Assembly (NCBI GenBank): GCA_012511885.1
Contig: JAAZFE010000048.1
Span: 1 to 33,639 of the forward strand
Source of the DNA: Lentisphaerota bacterium
GTDB lineage: Bacteria; Verrucomicrobiota; Kiritimatiellia; CAIQIC01; Lenti-01
Reading direction: 5' to 3'
DNA: 33,639 bases
Part shown: in pieces, positions 20,888-29,858 of the stretch
How positions within the stretch are numbered: position 1 is the first letter of the stretch
Layout: each line of letters begins with the position of its first letter
Notes under the pieces: model-generated
What the model saw: the letters and a program-made list of their open reading frames with translations, nothing else
Told to the model about the DNA's origin: nothing
Databases searched by the model: none
Made by a program: the position numbers and the translations under genes

Positions 20888-23800
20888 TTACCAGCAGATT
20901 TCGAGGGAGGTGGGGGTGTCGACGTAGCCAACGGCGGCGTCGTATTGGGCGGTGAGGGTGTAGGTGTGGCCGTCGGAGAGGATGGTGATGGCGCCATCGG
21001 TGTCGGTGGCGAGATGACGGGCATCGGGGAGCTGGTCTTCGACGATGCGGCGGGCGGCGCCATGGAGTTTGGCGGCGACTTTGTATTTGTCGCCCACGAC
21101 GGGGCGGGGGTTGCCGAATTCGAAGATGACGGCTTCGGCGCCCGCTTTTTGGAGGAGGGCGGCGGTGATTTCGGTGAGGGAACGTTCGTAGTTTTTGGGC
21201 ATGCCGACGAGGATGCCTTCGAGTCCGGGGGTGCCATGGCCGGGGGCGATGACAACTTGGGAGGCGAGCTGCTCGGCGGGGGTGGTTTCGAGCAGCTGCT
21301 GTTGCTGGGCGTAGGTGAGGTCGGAGGGGATGAGCATGGCGAAGTCGCCGTAAACCACGCGGAGGGTAAGGGGGGCCTTGGTGTCGCCGGGGGCGGGGCC
21401 GAGGACTTCGATGGCGAAGGGCTTGCCTTGGACGGTGCTGGCGAAGAGGCGCTCGCCGGCAACGAGGGTGCGGGGCTGGATGGCGGTGCCGGAGAAGCGA
21501 TGCTTGAGGCGGCGGGGGGAGCGCTCGGCGAGCAGCTCGGCCAGCGGGCCTTCGGCGAGCTTGGCGTCGAGGGAGGCGGGGTGGCCAAGCTGGCCGACGT
21601 GGAAGTGCTGGAGGACGGTGGGTGCGCCGGCGATGTGTTCGGGTTCGGGGGAGGTGAGGATGAGGGCGTCGAGCTTGCGGATGCGTTTGTGGCAGACGTG
21701 GGGGATGACGGTGCGCTCGGCGTCGTTGCGGCGTCCGCGGTCGGTTTGCACGTAGGCGGTATCGATGAGGATGGCCTTGTTGTCGGGGGTGTCAATGAGG
21801 ATGGCGGAGCCGTAGCCGACGGAGAGGACGGAGATGGCGAGTTCGCCGCCGTGGCGGATGGCCTTGGTTTCGGCGTGGCCGGCGGCAAAAACCGAGGCGA
21901 CGACGAGGGCGACGGCGGTGAGGGCGATGGCGCGTCCGGCACGGGTGGCTTTGTTCCAGCGGGGGCGCAGGAGGCGGAACCAGATGGGTCGCCACCAGAT
22001 GAAGAGGGCGACGGCGGCGTAGTAGGTGAAGAGCCAGCGCAGGGTGGGCTTGACGACGAAGGGATAGGTGAACCAGCGCGAGAAGTAGTGGCCGATGAGG
22101 AGGAAGAGGGTGGAGAAGATCCAGTTGGCGGCGGCGAGCAGGAGGGCGATGTAGATCCCGATGCCGGGGATGAGGCCGATGAGGCCGGCGAGCATGGAGA
22201 GCTGCAGGACGACGCCGACGAGGGGGATGGCGAGCAGGTTGGCATAGGCGCCGGCGACGGGCCAGCGGTAGAAGTAGTAGGCGCTGAGGGGGATCATCAT
22301 GCCGATTTGCATGCCGAACTGGGCGGCGATGAAGCCGGCGACGCCGGGGGTGATGTTGGCGAAGCCGTAGGAGCCGATGGGCTTGATGTTGCGGCGATCG
22401 AGGAGGCGCGCCAGCCAGAAGAGGACGGCGGCGAGCAGGCCGTAGAGGACCCAGAAGCGGACGGTGACCACGAGGAGCCAGTGGACGGCGAAGGCCCAGG
22501 TGAGCAGGGAGACGAGGATGGCGAGGGCGATGAATTGGTTGCCCTGGAACTTTTTGAAGATGTCGAAGAAGGGCTGGGTGAGCAGGGCGAGGGAGAGGAT
22601 GGCACCGAAGGAGAGAGTGAAGGAGGGGTCCACGGCCATGGCCGGGTTCTGGAGGAGGATGATGAAGGCGGCGACGGGGACGCCGAGGAGCGCGGAGGAG
22701 CGAACACCCTGGCCCATGTAGCCCCAGGTGAGCAGGAAGAGGGAGTTCATGATGACCGCGCGCAGGGTCGAGGGGCGCGCGCCGGTGATGATGGCGAAGA
22801 TGACGAGGGCGAAGATGACGAAGGGGACGTAAACCCGGCGGGAGACTTTGAGGAGGGCGAAGATGCCCATGAACATGATGGTGATGATGGTGACGTGGAG
22901 GCCGGAGACGGCGAGGACGTGATTGATGCCGGAGGCGCGGAATTCGTCGGCGATAAGTTCGTCGGTGTCGCGGCCGAGTTCGAGGATGGGGCGCACGGAG
23001 GTGTCGTCGTAGCGCTCGGAGGCGATGGAGAGGGTGTTTTGCATGCCGTAGCGCAGGCCGAGGGTGAGGGCGCCGAGGAAGGCGGAGTTGGGCTGGGGCA
23101 TGGTCTGCTTGATGACGCGGACGATTTCATCGCGCAGGTAGAGGGAAAATTCGACGAGGCCGTTGCCTTCGCGGGGGACATCGTGGCCCTGAGGGATGAT
23201 GATATCAATGGGCAAGGCGCCCTCGAGGGGGGTGCGCAGGAGCATTTGGCCGCCGATGTTGTAGTTGCGGAGGTATTTGGCCTGGTCGAAGGCGCCGACG
23301 TTGGCGGCGGCGGGGGGGGCGATCAGTTCGCCGGAAAGGGCGATATCGTAGCCATAGGCGGCGGAGCGGGCGAGGCTGTCGTAGATGGGCAGGTCGGGGT
23401 TGATGGTAACGCGGATGGTTTGGCGTTCGACGGGGAAGTAGGGGCCGTCGGGCTGATACTGGATGTAGTCGGGGGTGATGGCGAGGACGGTTTTGAAGGA
23501 ATAGACCCAGGGATCGGCGGTGATGCGCCCGAGGGCGCGGATGGGCACGACATTGCGCCCGCTGCGGGCGAAAAGAGAGACAGCGTTGACGGGCTTGAGG
23601 ATGGCGAGGACGCCGGTCGAGGGCTGGTTGAGGGGTTCGACCTGGTCGAGGTGGGTGAAGGGCTGGGCCACGAGCACTTCGGCGCCGGCGGGGGTGCCGG
23701 CGGGGATGCGGACGGGGTCGCTGGTTTGGGGGAGGTCGGTCTGGGTGAAGTTCCAGCGGCCCTGGTCGTCGAGGATGGGCAGGCCGTTGTCATCGAGGAC

Positions 23801-24259
23801 GGGGCGGAGGGCTTCGAGGCGGCCGACGAGGCGCAGTTCGATGTCTTCGGTGACGGGGGCGATGGTTTTGATTTTGAGGAAGGAGGTGGCGGCCATCTGG
23901 TCGGTGGGCTTCCAGGTGGCGCCTTCGGCGGTGAAGCGGACGCGCCCGAGGGTCTGATCGGGCGGCTGGATCATGGCGAGGTAGCGGGTGTAGCCGAGGA
24001 AGAGGGCGGCGGCGAGGAGGAGGGCCCAGGCGCCGACTTGGAGGGCGTCGAAGCGCGGGGGGGGGGCGTAGAGGGCGTCGCGGGCATCGGCGGGCTGGCG
24101 TCGGCGGACGAAGTGGAGGGCGGTGCCGGCCAGGAGGCCGAGGATGGCGGTGGCGGCCCAGAGCGGCACGACGGCGGTGGAGCCCAGCGGGAAGGCCATG
24201 GCCAAGGCGATGCCGATGATGAAGAGGTAGCAGAAGCTGATCAGTTTATTCTGCGTCAT
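20888..24259 (-). CDS. comEC: ComEC/Rec2-family DNA uptake protein
   Basis: ComEC forms the inner-membrane channel for single-stranded DNA in natural transformation. The 1123 residues exceed the usual 700-850. There are N-terminal helices, a long extracytoplasmic segment (about 100-400), the competence domain with HVLAVSGLHVTI near residues 440-455 and many helices to about 780, then a C-terminal metallo-beta-lactamase-like domain (about 805-1123, LAISVLSVGYGSAILIDT). Its metal motif is degenerate: LTSPEPEHIAGA stands where SHxxxDHxGG is expected, losing the first His and replacing Asp by Glu. The nuclease-like activity may thus be absent. The start at 24259 overlaps the preceding gene by 14 bases. 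Confidence 0.9.
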   Translation of the reverse strand: MTQNKLISFCYLFIIGIALAMAFPLGSTAVVPLWAATAILGLLAGTALHFVRRRQPADARDALYAPPPRFDALQVGAWALLLAAALFLGYTRYLAMIQPPDQTLGRVRFTAEGATWKPTDQMAATSFLKIKTIAPVTEDIELRLVGRLEALRPVLDDNGLPILDDQGRWNFTQTDLPQTSDPVRIPAGTPAGAEVLVAQPFTHLDQVEPLNQPSTGVLAILKPVNAVSLFARSGRNVVPIRALGRITADPWVYSFKTVLAITPDYIQYQPDGPYFPVERQTIRVTINPDLPIYDSLARSAAYGYDIALSGELIAPPAAANVGAFDQAKYLRNYNIGGQMLLRTPLEGALPIDIIIPQGHDVPREGNGLVEFSLYLRDEIVRVIKQTMPQPNSAFLGALTLGLRYGMQNTLSIASERYDDTSVRPILELGRDTDELIADEFRASGINHVLAVSGLHVTIITIMFMGIFALLKVSRRVYVPFVIFALVIFAIITGARPSTLRAVIMNSLFLLTWGYMGQGVRSSALLGVPVAAFIILLQNPAMAVDPSFTLSFGAILSLALLTQPFFDIFKKFQGNQFIALAILVSLLTWAFAVHWLLVVTVRFWVLYGLLAAVLFWLARLLDRRNIKPIGSYGFANITPGVAGFIAAQFGMQIGMMIPLSAYYFYRWPVAGAYANLLAIPLVGVVLQLSMLAGLIGLIPGIGIYIALLLAAANWIFSTLFLLIGHYFSRWFTYPFVVKPTLRWLFTYYAAVALFIWWRPIWFRLLRPRWNKATRAGRAIALTAVALVVASVFAAGHAETKAIRHGGELAISVLSVGYGSAILIDTPDNKAILIDTAYVQTDRGRRNDAERTVIPHVCHKRIRKLDALILTSPEPEHIAGAPTVLQHFHVGQLGHPASLDAKLAEGPLAELLAERSPRRLKHRFSGTAIQPRTLVAGERLFASTVQGKPFAIEVLGPAPGDTKAPLTLRVVYGDFAMLIPSDLTYAQQQQLLETTPAEQLASQVVIAPGHGTPGLEGILVGMPKNYERSLTEITAALLQKAGAEAVIFEFGNPRPVVGDKYKVAAKLHGAARRIVEDQLPDARHLATDTDGAITILSDGHTYTLTAQYDAAVGYVDTPTSLEICW

Positions 24260-24482
24260 GGCTTGTCTCCTGAGTGGCGGACTTGTCCGCAGCCTGCGTG
24301 GCGGGCAGGGTGATATCGGTATAGTAGTCGCGGTTGGAGCGCCAGATGGGCGATTTGGCGGGTTCGTCGCGCAGTAGGGCGAAAAAGGCCTGGCGATAGG
24401 CCGGGTTGAAGGCGACCACCAAGGTGCCCAGCAGCAGGGCGGTGATCAGAATGATCAGCAGGGTTTTGGCTCCTTGTTCCAT
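24246..24482 (-). CDS. Small membrane protein, unknown function
   Basis: The 78 residues contain one N-terminal membrane helix (about 6-25, TLLIILITALLLGTLVVAF) and a charged cytoplasmic or periplasmic tail (YRQAFFALLRDEPAKSP). The family is not recognised. It lies between the CDF transporter and comEC, with a 14-base overlap into comEC, so it is probably co-transcribed with both. Confidence 0.7.
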   Translation of the reverse strand: MEQGAKTLLIILITALLLGTLVVAFNPAYRQAFFALLRDEPAKSPIWRSNRDYYTDITLPATQAADKSATQETSHDAE

Positions 24483-24526
24483 GGCGGCGTCTTTCTATGT
24501 CGGGGTTTTTTCCAGCGATAAAATAA

Positions 24527-25411
24527 CTAGCTAGGATAGGGTTCGAGATGCAGGTTGACAATAGTTTCCTTGCCGAAGCGGTGGTGCAGGGTTTTTTCGA
24601 GGTCGGTGGAGATGGTGTGGGCCTTGTGGAGGGGGAGGTCGGCGGGGAGCTGGATGTGCAGGTCGATGACGGGGGTGCGGCCGACCATGCGGGTGCGCAG
24701 GTCGTGGGGATTTTGGATTTCGGGGATGGCTTGAGCCATGGCGATAATTTCCTGGCAGAGGGCGGGCTCGAGGCTGGAGTCGGTCAGTTCGCCGACCTGC
24801 TGGCGCAGGATGCTCCAGGCCACGCGGAGGAGGAAGGCGCTGACGAGGAGGGCGGCGACGGGGTCGAGGATGACCCAGCGGTTGCCGAGGAGGGCGGCGG
24901 CGCCCACGCCGATGGCGGTGGCGATCGAGGAGAAGGCGTCGGAGCGGTGATGCCAGGCGTTGGCGCGCAGGGCGGGGCTGCCGGTGGTGCGGGCGACGCG
25001 CATGGTGACGCGGTAGAGCGCCTCTTTGAGGGCGATGGAGAAGAGGGCGATCCAGAGGACATAGAGGGCGGGGGGGGGGAGCGGGTTGCCGCGCAACGTG
25101 GCCGCAATGAGCACGATGGCCCGGTGGGCGATTTCGACGGCGACGACGCCGAGGGCGAGGCCGATGATGGCGGCGACGAGGGTTTCATATTTGCCGTGGC
25201 CGTAGGCGTGGTCGTCGTCGCAGGGTTTCGAGGAGAAGCGCAGGCCCCAGAGGACGCCGAAGTCGGTGGCGGCGTCGGAGAGGGAGTGGACGGCATCGGC
25301 GATGAGGGCCTGGGAGCGGCCGAGCAGGCCGCCCGCGATTTTGGCGGCGCTGAGGCCGAAATTGATCCAGATGGAGATATGGGTGATGCGGCGTTCGCGG
25401 AAGGCGCTCAT
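24527..25411 (-). CDS. Cation diffusion facilitator family transporter
   Basis: This inner-membrane metal/proton antiporter has 294 residues, six predicted helices and a C-terminal cytoplasmic domain (about 210-294). Helix 2 has ADAVHSLSDAATD (His42, Asp46) and helix 5 has NAWHHRSDAFSS (His154, Asp158). HxxxD in both sites is the pattern of zinc-type members, whereas manganese exporters show DxxxD. The loop CDDDHAYGHGKYE after helix 2 is typical of the FieF/MamM branch. The ATG overlaps the stop of the 89-residue gene by 4 bases (TCAT on the plus strand). Substrate assignment (Zn or Fe) is inference. Confidence 0.92.
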   Translation of the reverse strand: MSAFRERRITHISIWINFGLSAAKIAGGLLGRSQALIADAVHSLSDAATDFGVLWGLRFSSKPCDDDHAYGHGKYETLVAAIIGLALGVVAVEIAHRAIVLIAATLRGNPLPPPALYVLWIALFSIALKEALYRVTMRVARTTGSPALRANAWHHRSDAFSSIATAIGVGAAALLGNRWVILDPVAALLVSAFLLRVAWSILRQQVGELTDSSLEPALCQEIIAMAQAIPEIQNPHDLRTRMVGRTPVIDLHIQLPADLPLHKAHTISTDLEKTLHHRFGKETIVNLHLEPYPS

Positions 25412-25677
25412 GACTCGGGCGGGGCGGAGAAGTGGTCATCAATGGAATCGGGGGTGGAGTCGGGGGGAGAATCGGTGGGGGAGCCGGAGGGGGGGGGCGG
25501 TTTGGGGGAGAAAAGGAGCATATAAACGAAAAAGAAGGGGATGACGGGGAGGAAATAGACGATGCCGTCCTGTTCGCGCAGGATGTGCTGGTTGCTCATG
25601 GTGGCCAGCCAGACCAGATAGAAGACGAATCCGGCCGTGTTGAGCAGCCAAATCACGCGCTTGAGGGTCGGATTCAT
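25408..25677 (-). CDS. Small membrane protein, unknown function
   Basis: The 89 residues have two hydrophobic segments (about 8-26 and 40-56, IVYFLPVIPFFFVYMLLF) followed by a Pro/Ser/Asp-rich tail (PPPPSGSPTDSPPD). The family is not recognised. It is the first gene of the CDF-comEC operon and its stop overlaps the CDF start. It is divergent from the solute-binding protein gene, with 110 bases between the starts. Confidence 0.7.
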   Translation of the reverse strand: MNPTLKRVIWLLNTAGFVFYLVWLATMSNQHILREQDGIVYFLPVIPFFFVYMLLFSPKPPPPSGSPTDSPPDSTPDSIDDHFSAPPES

Positions 25678-25787
25678 GGCGGGGAATGTACCTTGGATGG
25701 GATGGGGAAAGCAATCGCCAAGGGCGCGGACCGCTTCATGCCCACTTCCGGCTTTTCAAGCGGGGGCGGGTGGCGGATACTGGCGGC

Positions 25788-27587
25788 ATGAAGAGGTTGA
25801 CAGGCTGGGCGCTGGCGGTCGGGGCGGGTTGGGCGCTGGTATCGGGCGCGGGGGGGGCGGAGGTGTTCCCGCGCGAGGGGTGGGTGGAGGCGCCGAATCC
25901 GCTGGCGTCGGAGTGGGCGGAGAAGGGGGGCATGCTGGTGGCCTATATGGGGCCGTATCCGAAGAGCTTCAACTATTATCTCGACCAGAATGTGATGTCG
26001 GCGGAGGTGTTCGGGCAGTTTTTTGAGACGCTGATGACGCAGCATCCTTTGACGCTGGAGCTCGAGCCGCTGCTGGCGGAGCGGTGCGTGCTGGAGGATG
26101 ACCGGCGGACGTTCACGTTTTATATGAATCCGCAGGCGCGGTGGAGCGACGGTCGGCCGGTGACCGCCGAGGACGCGCGCTGGACGTTCGAGGCGGTGAT
26201 GGATCCGAAGCACCTGACCGGACCGCACAAGATCGGCCTGGAGCGCTTCGAACCGCCCGAGGCGCTGGACGAGATGACGATTCGTTTTAGAGCCAAGGAG
26301 GAGCACTGGCAGAATCTGCTGACGCTGGCCGGCTTGCAGGTGCTGCCGAAGCACGCGTTCGAGGGGCGGGACTTCAATTTGCAGAACTTCGAGTTTCCGG
26401 TGGTGTCGGGTCCGTACCGGCTGGGGGTGATTCGCGACGGCCTGCAGGTGACGCTCGAGCGGCGGGCCGACTGGTGGGCGGCGGATTTGCCGAGGTTCCG
26501 GAAGCTGGCGAACTTCGACCAGTTGCGTTTTCGTTTTTTTGAGGACCGGGAGAACGCGTTTCAGGCGTTTCAGAAAGGGGAACTGGACTTGTTCCCGGTG
26601 TACACGGCCCATGTGTGGCGCAACCAGACCACTGGGGAGCGGTACGCGCGCAACTGGATTGTGAAGCAGGAAATCGCCAATCAGAAACCGGTGGGTTTTC
26701 AGGGGCTGGCGCTGAATTTGCGGCGGCCGCCGCTGGATGATCCGCGCGTGCGGCGGGCGCTGGGGCATTTGTATCACCGCGAGAAGATGAACGCGACGCT
26801 GATGCACAACGCCTATGAGCTGCACCGTTCTTATTATGAGGATTTATATGACCCGGCGCAGCCCTGTCCGAACGAGTCGCTGGCGTTTGACAAGGACCGG
26901 GCGCGGGCGTTGCTGGCGGAGGCGGGGTGGCGGGCGGACTCCGGCACGGGCATTTTGATGAAGGACGGGCGGCCGCTGCGCCTGCGCTATTTGTCGCGCG
27001 GGGGGACGGACGACAAGTTTACGGCGATTTTCCAGGAAGACCTCAAGGATGTTGGCATCGAGCTGGTGGTGGACAAGAAGGATTGGGCGGCGTGGTCGAA
27101 GGATATGGACGAGTATCATTTTGACATGACCTGGGCGGCCTGGAGCGCGGGGTTGTTCAAGAATCCGGAGAGCATGTGGTCGTCGCGCGAGGCGGACCGG
27201 CCATCGGGGCAGAACATTACGGGGTTTCGGAATCCGGTGGTGGACGCGCTGATCGAGGCACAGCGCACCGAGTTTGACGTGCAGGTGCGCCATGGCCTGG
27301 TGCGGGAGATTGACGAGATTCTGGCGCGGGAGATTCCCTATGTGCTGCTCTGGTTTACCCGGGGCACGCGGCTGCTGTGGTGGAACAAGTTCGGGATGCC
27401 GGAGGCTCCGCTGGGCAAGTACGGGGACGAGCGCAGCGCGTTCAGCCTGTGGTGGTATGACCCCGACCCGGCGGCGGATCTTTCGCACGCGCGCAAGACG
27501 GGGCGGGTGCTGGCGCCGAGGCCGGCGCGGGCGGTTTACAAGGAGCCGCAGGTGGGCAGGGCGGAGGGGGGTCAGGGGGCGGAGTAG
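25788..27587 (+). CDS. ABC transporter solute-binding protein, family 5 (peptide type)
   Basis: The 599 residues start with a signal peptide (about 1-23, LTGWALAVGAGWALVSGAGGA). The mature protein has the family 5 pattern: NYYLDQNVMSAEVFGQFFETL, then FTFYMNPQARWSDGRPVTAEDARWTFEAVMDP (the WSDGxPxTAxDV signature), VVSGPYRL, and DDPRVRRALGHLYHREKMN. It resembles YejA or OppA-like periplasmic proteins that bind peptides. No permease or ATPase genes are adjacent, so it works with components elsewhere or has another role. The ATG at 25788 lacks a good ribosome site. Its last 16 bases overlap the end of the convergent gene. Confidence 0.88.
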   Translation: MKRLTGWALAVGAGWALVSGAGGAEVFPREGWVEAPNPLASEWAEKGGMLVAYMGPYPKSFNYYLDQNVMSAEVFGQFFETLMTQHPLTLELEPLLAERCVLEDDRRTFTFYMNPQARWSDGRPVTAEDARWTFEAVMDPKHLTGPHKIGLERFEPPEALDEMTIRFRAKEEHWQNLLTLAGLQVLPKHAFEGRDFNLQNFEFPVVSGPYRLGVIRDGLQVTLERRADWWAADLPRFRKLANFDQLRFRFFEDRENAFQAFQKGELDLFPVYTAHVWRNQTTGERYARNWIVKQEIANQKPVGFQGLALNLRRPPLDDPRVRRALGHLYHREKMNATLMHNAYELHRSYYEDLYDPAQPCPNESLAFDKDRARALLAEAGWRADSGTGILMKDGRPLRLRYLSRGGTDDKFTAIFQEDLKDVGIELVVDKKDWAAWSKDMDEYHFDMTWAAWSAGLFKNPESMWSSREADRPSGQNITGFRNPVVDALIEAQRTEFDVQVRHGLVREIDEILAREIPYVLLWFTRGTRLLWWNKFGMPEAPLGKYGDERSAFSLWWYDPDPAADLSHARKTGRVLAPRPARAVYKEPQVGRAEGGQGAE

Positions 27588-28231
27588 ATCTGCCAGAGGG
27601 CTTGCCAGGCGGCGGACTCGGTGAAGGGGGGCAGGAGGGCCTCGAGGGCGGGGGGGAGTTCGGCGGGGGCATCGGTGAGAGCGATGGCGCCAGCAAGGGG
27701 CGGGGTGCCTTCTTCGGCGCTGCGCCAGAGCAGGAGGGTGGCGGTGGCGGGGCCGGCCGCGCCGAGGTGATAGGGGGTTTCGATGACCCATTCGGGAAGG
27801 GGGGCGGGGGCGACGGCAAACGGTCCCGGTTGGAGTTTGTCGCCAAAGGTCTCGATGGCGCCCGGACGGGTGAGGGTCGTTTTCCATGTTCCGTCTTTTT
27901 GGGGTTTGCGCCGGTGGAGGGTGCCGGTTTCGGCGGGGGCCATCTGGTCGGGCAGCATGTCGCCGCGCCAGAAGAAGACGGTCCGGGTTTTCGGCGGGTC
28001 GGATTCGACGGGGGCGAGGGGCACGATGACCCGCGGGGGGAGGGGGCGGGGGGCGGGGTCGAAGGCCAGTTGGGCGTCGGTGGCGGCGCGGGCCACGAGC
28101 TGTTCGGCAAGGGTGAAGACATCGGCGCCGCCCAGGGTGGCGGGATCGAGCGGGAAGAGATGAGGCTCGGCGCGGGCGAACGGGGGGAGCAAGGCGAGGA
28201 GAGCTGCAGCTAAGATGAAGCGTGGGAGCAT
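27572..28231 (-). CDS. Secreted hypothetical protein
   Basis: The 219 residues have a clear signal peptide (MLPRFILAAALLALLPPFARA-EP). The mature part is rich in Pro and Ala with no motif I recognise (VFFWRGDMLPDQMAPAETGTL, ETPYHLGAAGPATATLLLW). It starts 2 bases after the folE stop, so it is probably in one operon with folE, though no functional link is evident. The 3' end overlaps the convergent solute-binding protein gene by 16 bases. Confidence 0.7.
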   Translation of the reverse strand: MLPRFILAAALLALLPPFARAEPHLFPLDPATLGGADVFTLAEQLVARAATDAQLAFDPAPRPLPPRVIVPLAPVESDPPKTRTVFFWRGDMLPDQMAPAETGTLHRRKPQKDGTWKTTLTRPGAIETFGDKLQPGPFAVAPAPLPEWVIETPYHLGAAGPATATLLLWRSAEEGTPPLAGAIALTDAPAELPPALEALLPPFTESAAWQALWQIYSAP

Positions 28232-28233
28232 GG

Positions 28234-28788
28234 TCAGGCGGATGCGCCCAGGCGAGCCAGTTGGAGGAATTCGTCGCGGATGGCGGGGGTGGTCTGGAAG
28301 CTGCCCAGCATGGCGGAAGTGACCATGCGGGAGTTTTGCTTCTCAGCGCCGCGCATGATCATGCAGAGGTGACGGGCCTCGATGATGACGCCCACGCCTT
28401 CGGGGTCGAGGGCTTCCATGACGGCGCCGGCAATCTGGTCGGTGAGGCGCTCCTGCACCTGGAGGCGGCGGGCGAAGATGTCGGCCAGGCGGGCAAGCTT
28501 GCTGACGCCGACGATGTGATTTTTGGGGATATAGCCGATGTGGCAGACGCCGAAAAAGGGCAGGAGGTGGTGTTCGCACATGGAATAGATGGCGATATCG
28601 CGCACGAGGACCATTTGCCCGGCGGTGGCCTCGAAGAGGGCGGAACGGAGCATGGCGAGGGGGTCCTGTTGATAGCCGCGGGTCATATAGGCCCAAGCTT
28701 CGGCGGTGCGCCGGGGGGTGTCGCGCAGGCCGTCGCGGGCGGGGTCCTCGCCGATGGATTCAAGCCACGTGGAAATGAGTTGTTGCAT
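28234..28788 (-). CDS. folE: GTP cyclohydrolase I
   Basis: The enzyme converts GTP to dihydroneopterin triphosphate, the first step of folate synthesis. The 184 residues from the ATG at 28788 match the family. Zinc ligands are Cys71 and His74 in MCEHHLLPFFG and Cys142 in EARHLCMIMRG; GVSKLARLADIFARRLQVQERLT is also diagnostic. The frame extends further upstream, but that part is not family-like. No ribosome site is seen. The gene is divergent from the acyltransferase at 28898. Confidence 0.96.
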   Translation of the reverse strand: MQQLISTWLESIGEDPARDGLRDTPRRTAEAWAYMTRGYQQDPLAMLRSALFEATAGQMVLVRDIAIYSMCEHHLLPFFGVCHIGYIPKNHIVGVSKLARLADIFARRLQVQERLTDQIAGAVMEALDPEGVGVIIEARHLCMIMRGAEKQNSRMVTSAMLGSFQTTPAIRDEFLQLARLGASA

Positions 28789-28828
28789 GGGGGGGATTAA
28801 GGCACAAGGCGGAGAAGGCGGCAACCAT

Positions 28829-28852
28829 GTTTCCGGTGGGAAACCGGGAAAC
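28829..28852. other. Hairpin-forming sequence between folE and the acyltransferase gene
   Basis: GTTTCCGGT, loop GGGAA, ACCGGGAAAC: nine pairs with one bulged base, midway in the 109-base divergent region. There is no T run. It could be an operator or an RNA hairpin in the folE leader. Confidence 0.3.
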
Positions 28853-28897
28853 TGAGGCTTGGCGGGAAGGTGATGGTAGGGTAGCATAACTCTCTTC

Positions 28898-29791
28898 ATG
28901 GCTAATTTTTTGCGAGGTTTGGCAAAGTTTTTCGCCTGGCTGCCCATGAGATGGGCGTATGCGGCGGGGCGGGGGGCGGCTTGGATCATTGTGCATGTGA
29001 TCCGCTACCGGCGGAGCTATGTGCTGAACGTCCTGCAGCGGAGTTTTCCGGAAAAAACGCCCAAGGAGCTGCGGGCGTTGTACGCGTCCATGTTACAGCA
29101 CCAGGTCCGGAACATGGTGGAACTGCTGCAGTTTGCGGGGGGGCGCGAGGCCGATCTGGCCAAGCGGCTTGAGTTTATCAGCGAGGAGATTGTGAAACAG
29201 GCTCTGGAGCTGGGCAAGGGGGTGCTGATTCTAATCGCGCACATCGGCAATTATGACCTGATGGGGTTGTTTGCGGCGCGGGTGCTGGGATATCCGGTCA
29301 CCATCATCACCAAAACCATCTCGAACGAGGGGCTGCATGAGGTGATTTGGGAGCTGCGCCAGAAGGCGGGGCTCAAGGCGGTGCCGCCGCAGAACGCCTA
29401 TCGCGCCTGTTTGCGGGCGTTGCGGCAGAAGGAGCTGGTGGGGTTCATGCTGGACCAGAACCGGCCCACCCAGCAGGGGGTGTTTGTGGAGTTTTTCGGC
29501 GAGTTGGCGTCCACGACGCCGGGGCTGGCGCTGATGTCGGCGCATACGGGCGCGCCGGTGGTGCCGGTGTTCATGTTGCGCGCGGCGGATGGCCGCCACG
29601 TGCTGGAGGCCAAGCCGATGATCGAGCCGCCGCCGGACCGCAAGGCGGAGACGTTGCGGGACTATACGGCCCGCTATACCCGGGTCATCGAGGAGGAGAT
29701 CCGGCGGGATCCGGCGCAGTGGCTCTGGTTGCACAAACGCTGGAAGAGCCGTCCGCTTGAAGAGGGCGGGGGCGAAGACAAAGAGAACTGA
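28898..29791 (+). CDS. Lysophospholipid/lipid A acyltransferase (LpxL/HtrB family), first copy
   Basis: This is a membrane-bound acyltransferase of the family that adds secondary acyl chains to lipid A. The 297 residues have an N-terminal hydrophobic region and the block LIAHIGNYDLMG with His115 and Asp120; the family usually has HX4E, so this copy has HX4D. FMLDQNRPTQQGVFVEFFG is the second conserved block. The next gene encodes a paralogue with the canonical motif. No ribosome site precedes the ATG. A candidate promoter TTGGCG-17-TAGCAT (28859-28887) would give a very short leader. Confidence 0.85.
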   Translation: MANFLRGLAKFFAWLPMRWAYAAGRGAAWIIVHVIRYRRSYVLNVLQRSFPEKTPKELRALYASMLQHQVRNMVELLQFAGGREADLAKRLEFISEEIVKQALELGKGVLILIAHIGNYDLMGLFAARVLGYPVTIITKTISNEGLHEVIWELRQKAGLKAVPPQNAYRACLRALRQKELVGFMLDQNRPTQQGVFVEFFGELASTTPGLALMSAHTGAPVVPVFMLRAADGRHVLEAKPMIEPPPDRKAETLRDYTARYTRVIEEEIRRDPAQWLWLHKRWKSRPLEEGGGEDKEN

Positions 29792-29858
29792 CCGGGGCCG
29801 GGGCGGTGCGGCGGGAACATGAGTTGCATGGTACCTTGAGCGGGCGGCGGATCCTTCA

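Noticed and set aside
20798-24313. A 1171-codon open frame on the plus strand opposite comEC
   Set aside because: Its translation is almost only Gly, Glu, Asp, Ala and Val, typical of the antisense of a GC-rich gene, and comEC on the other strand has clear family motifs.
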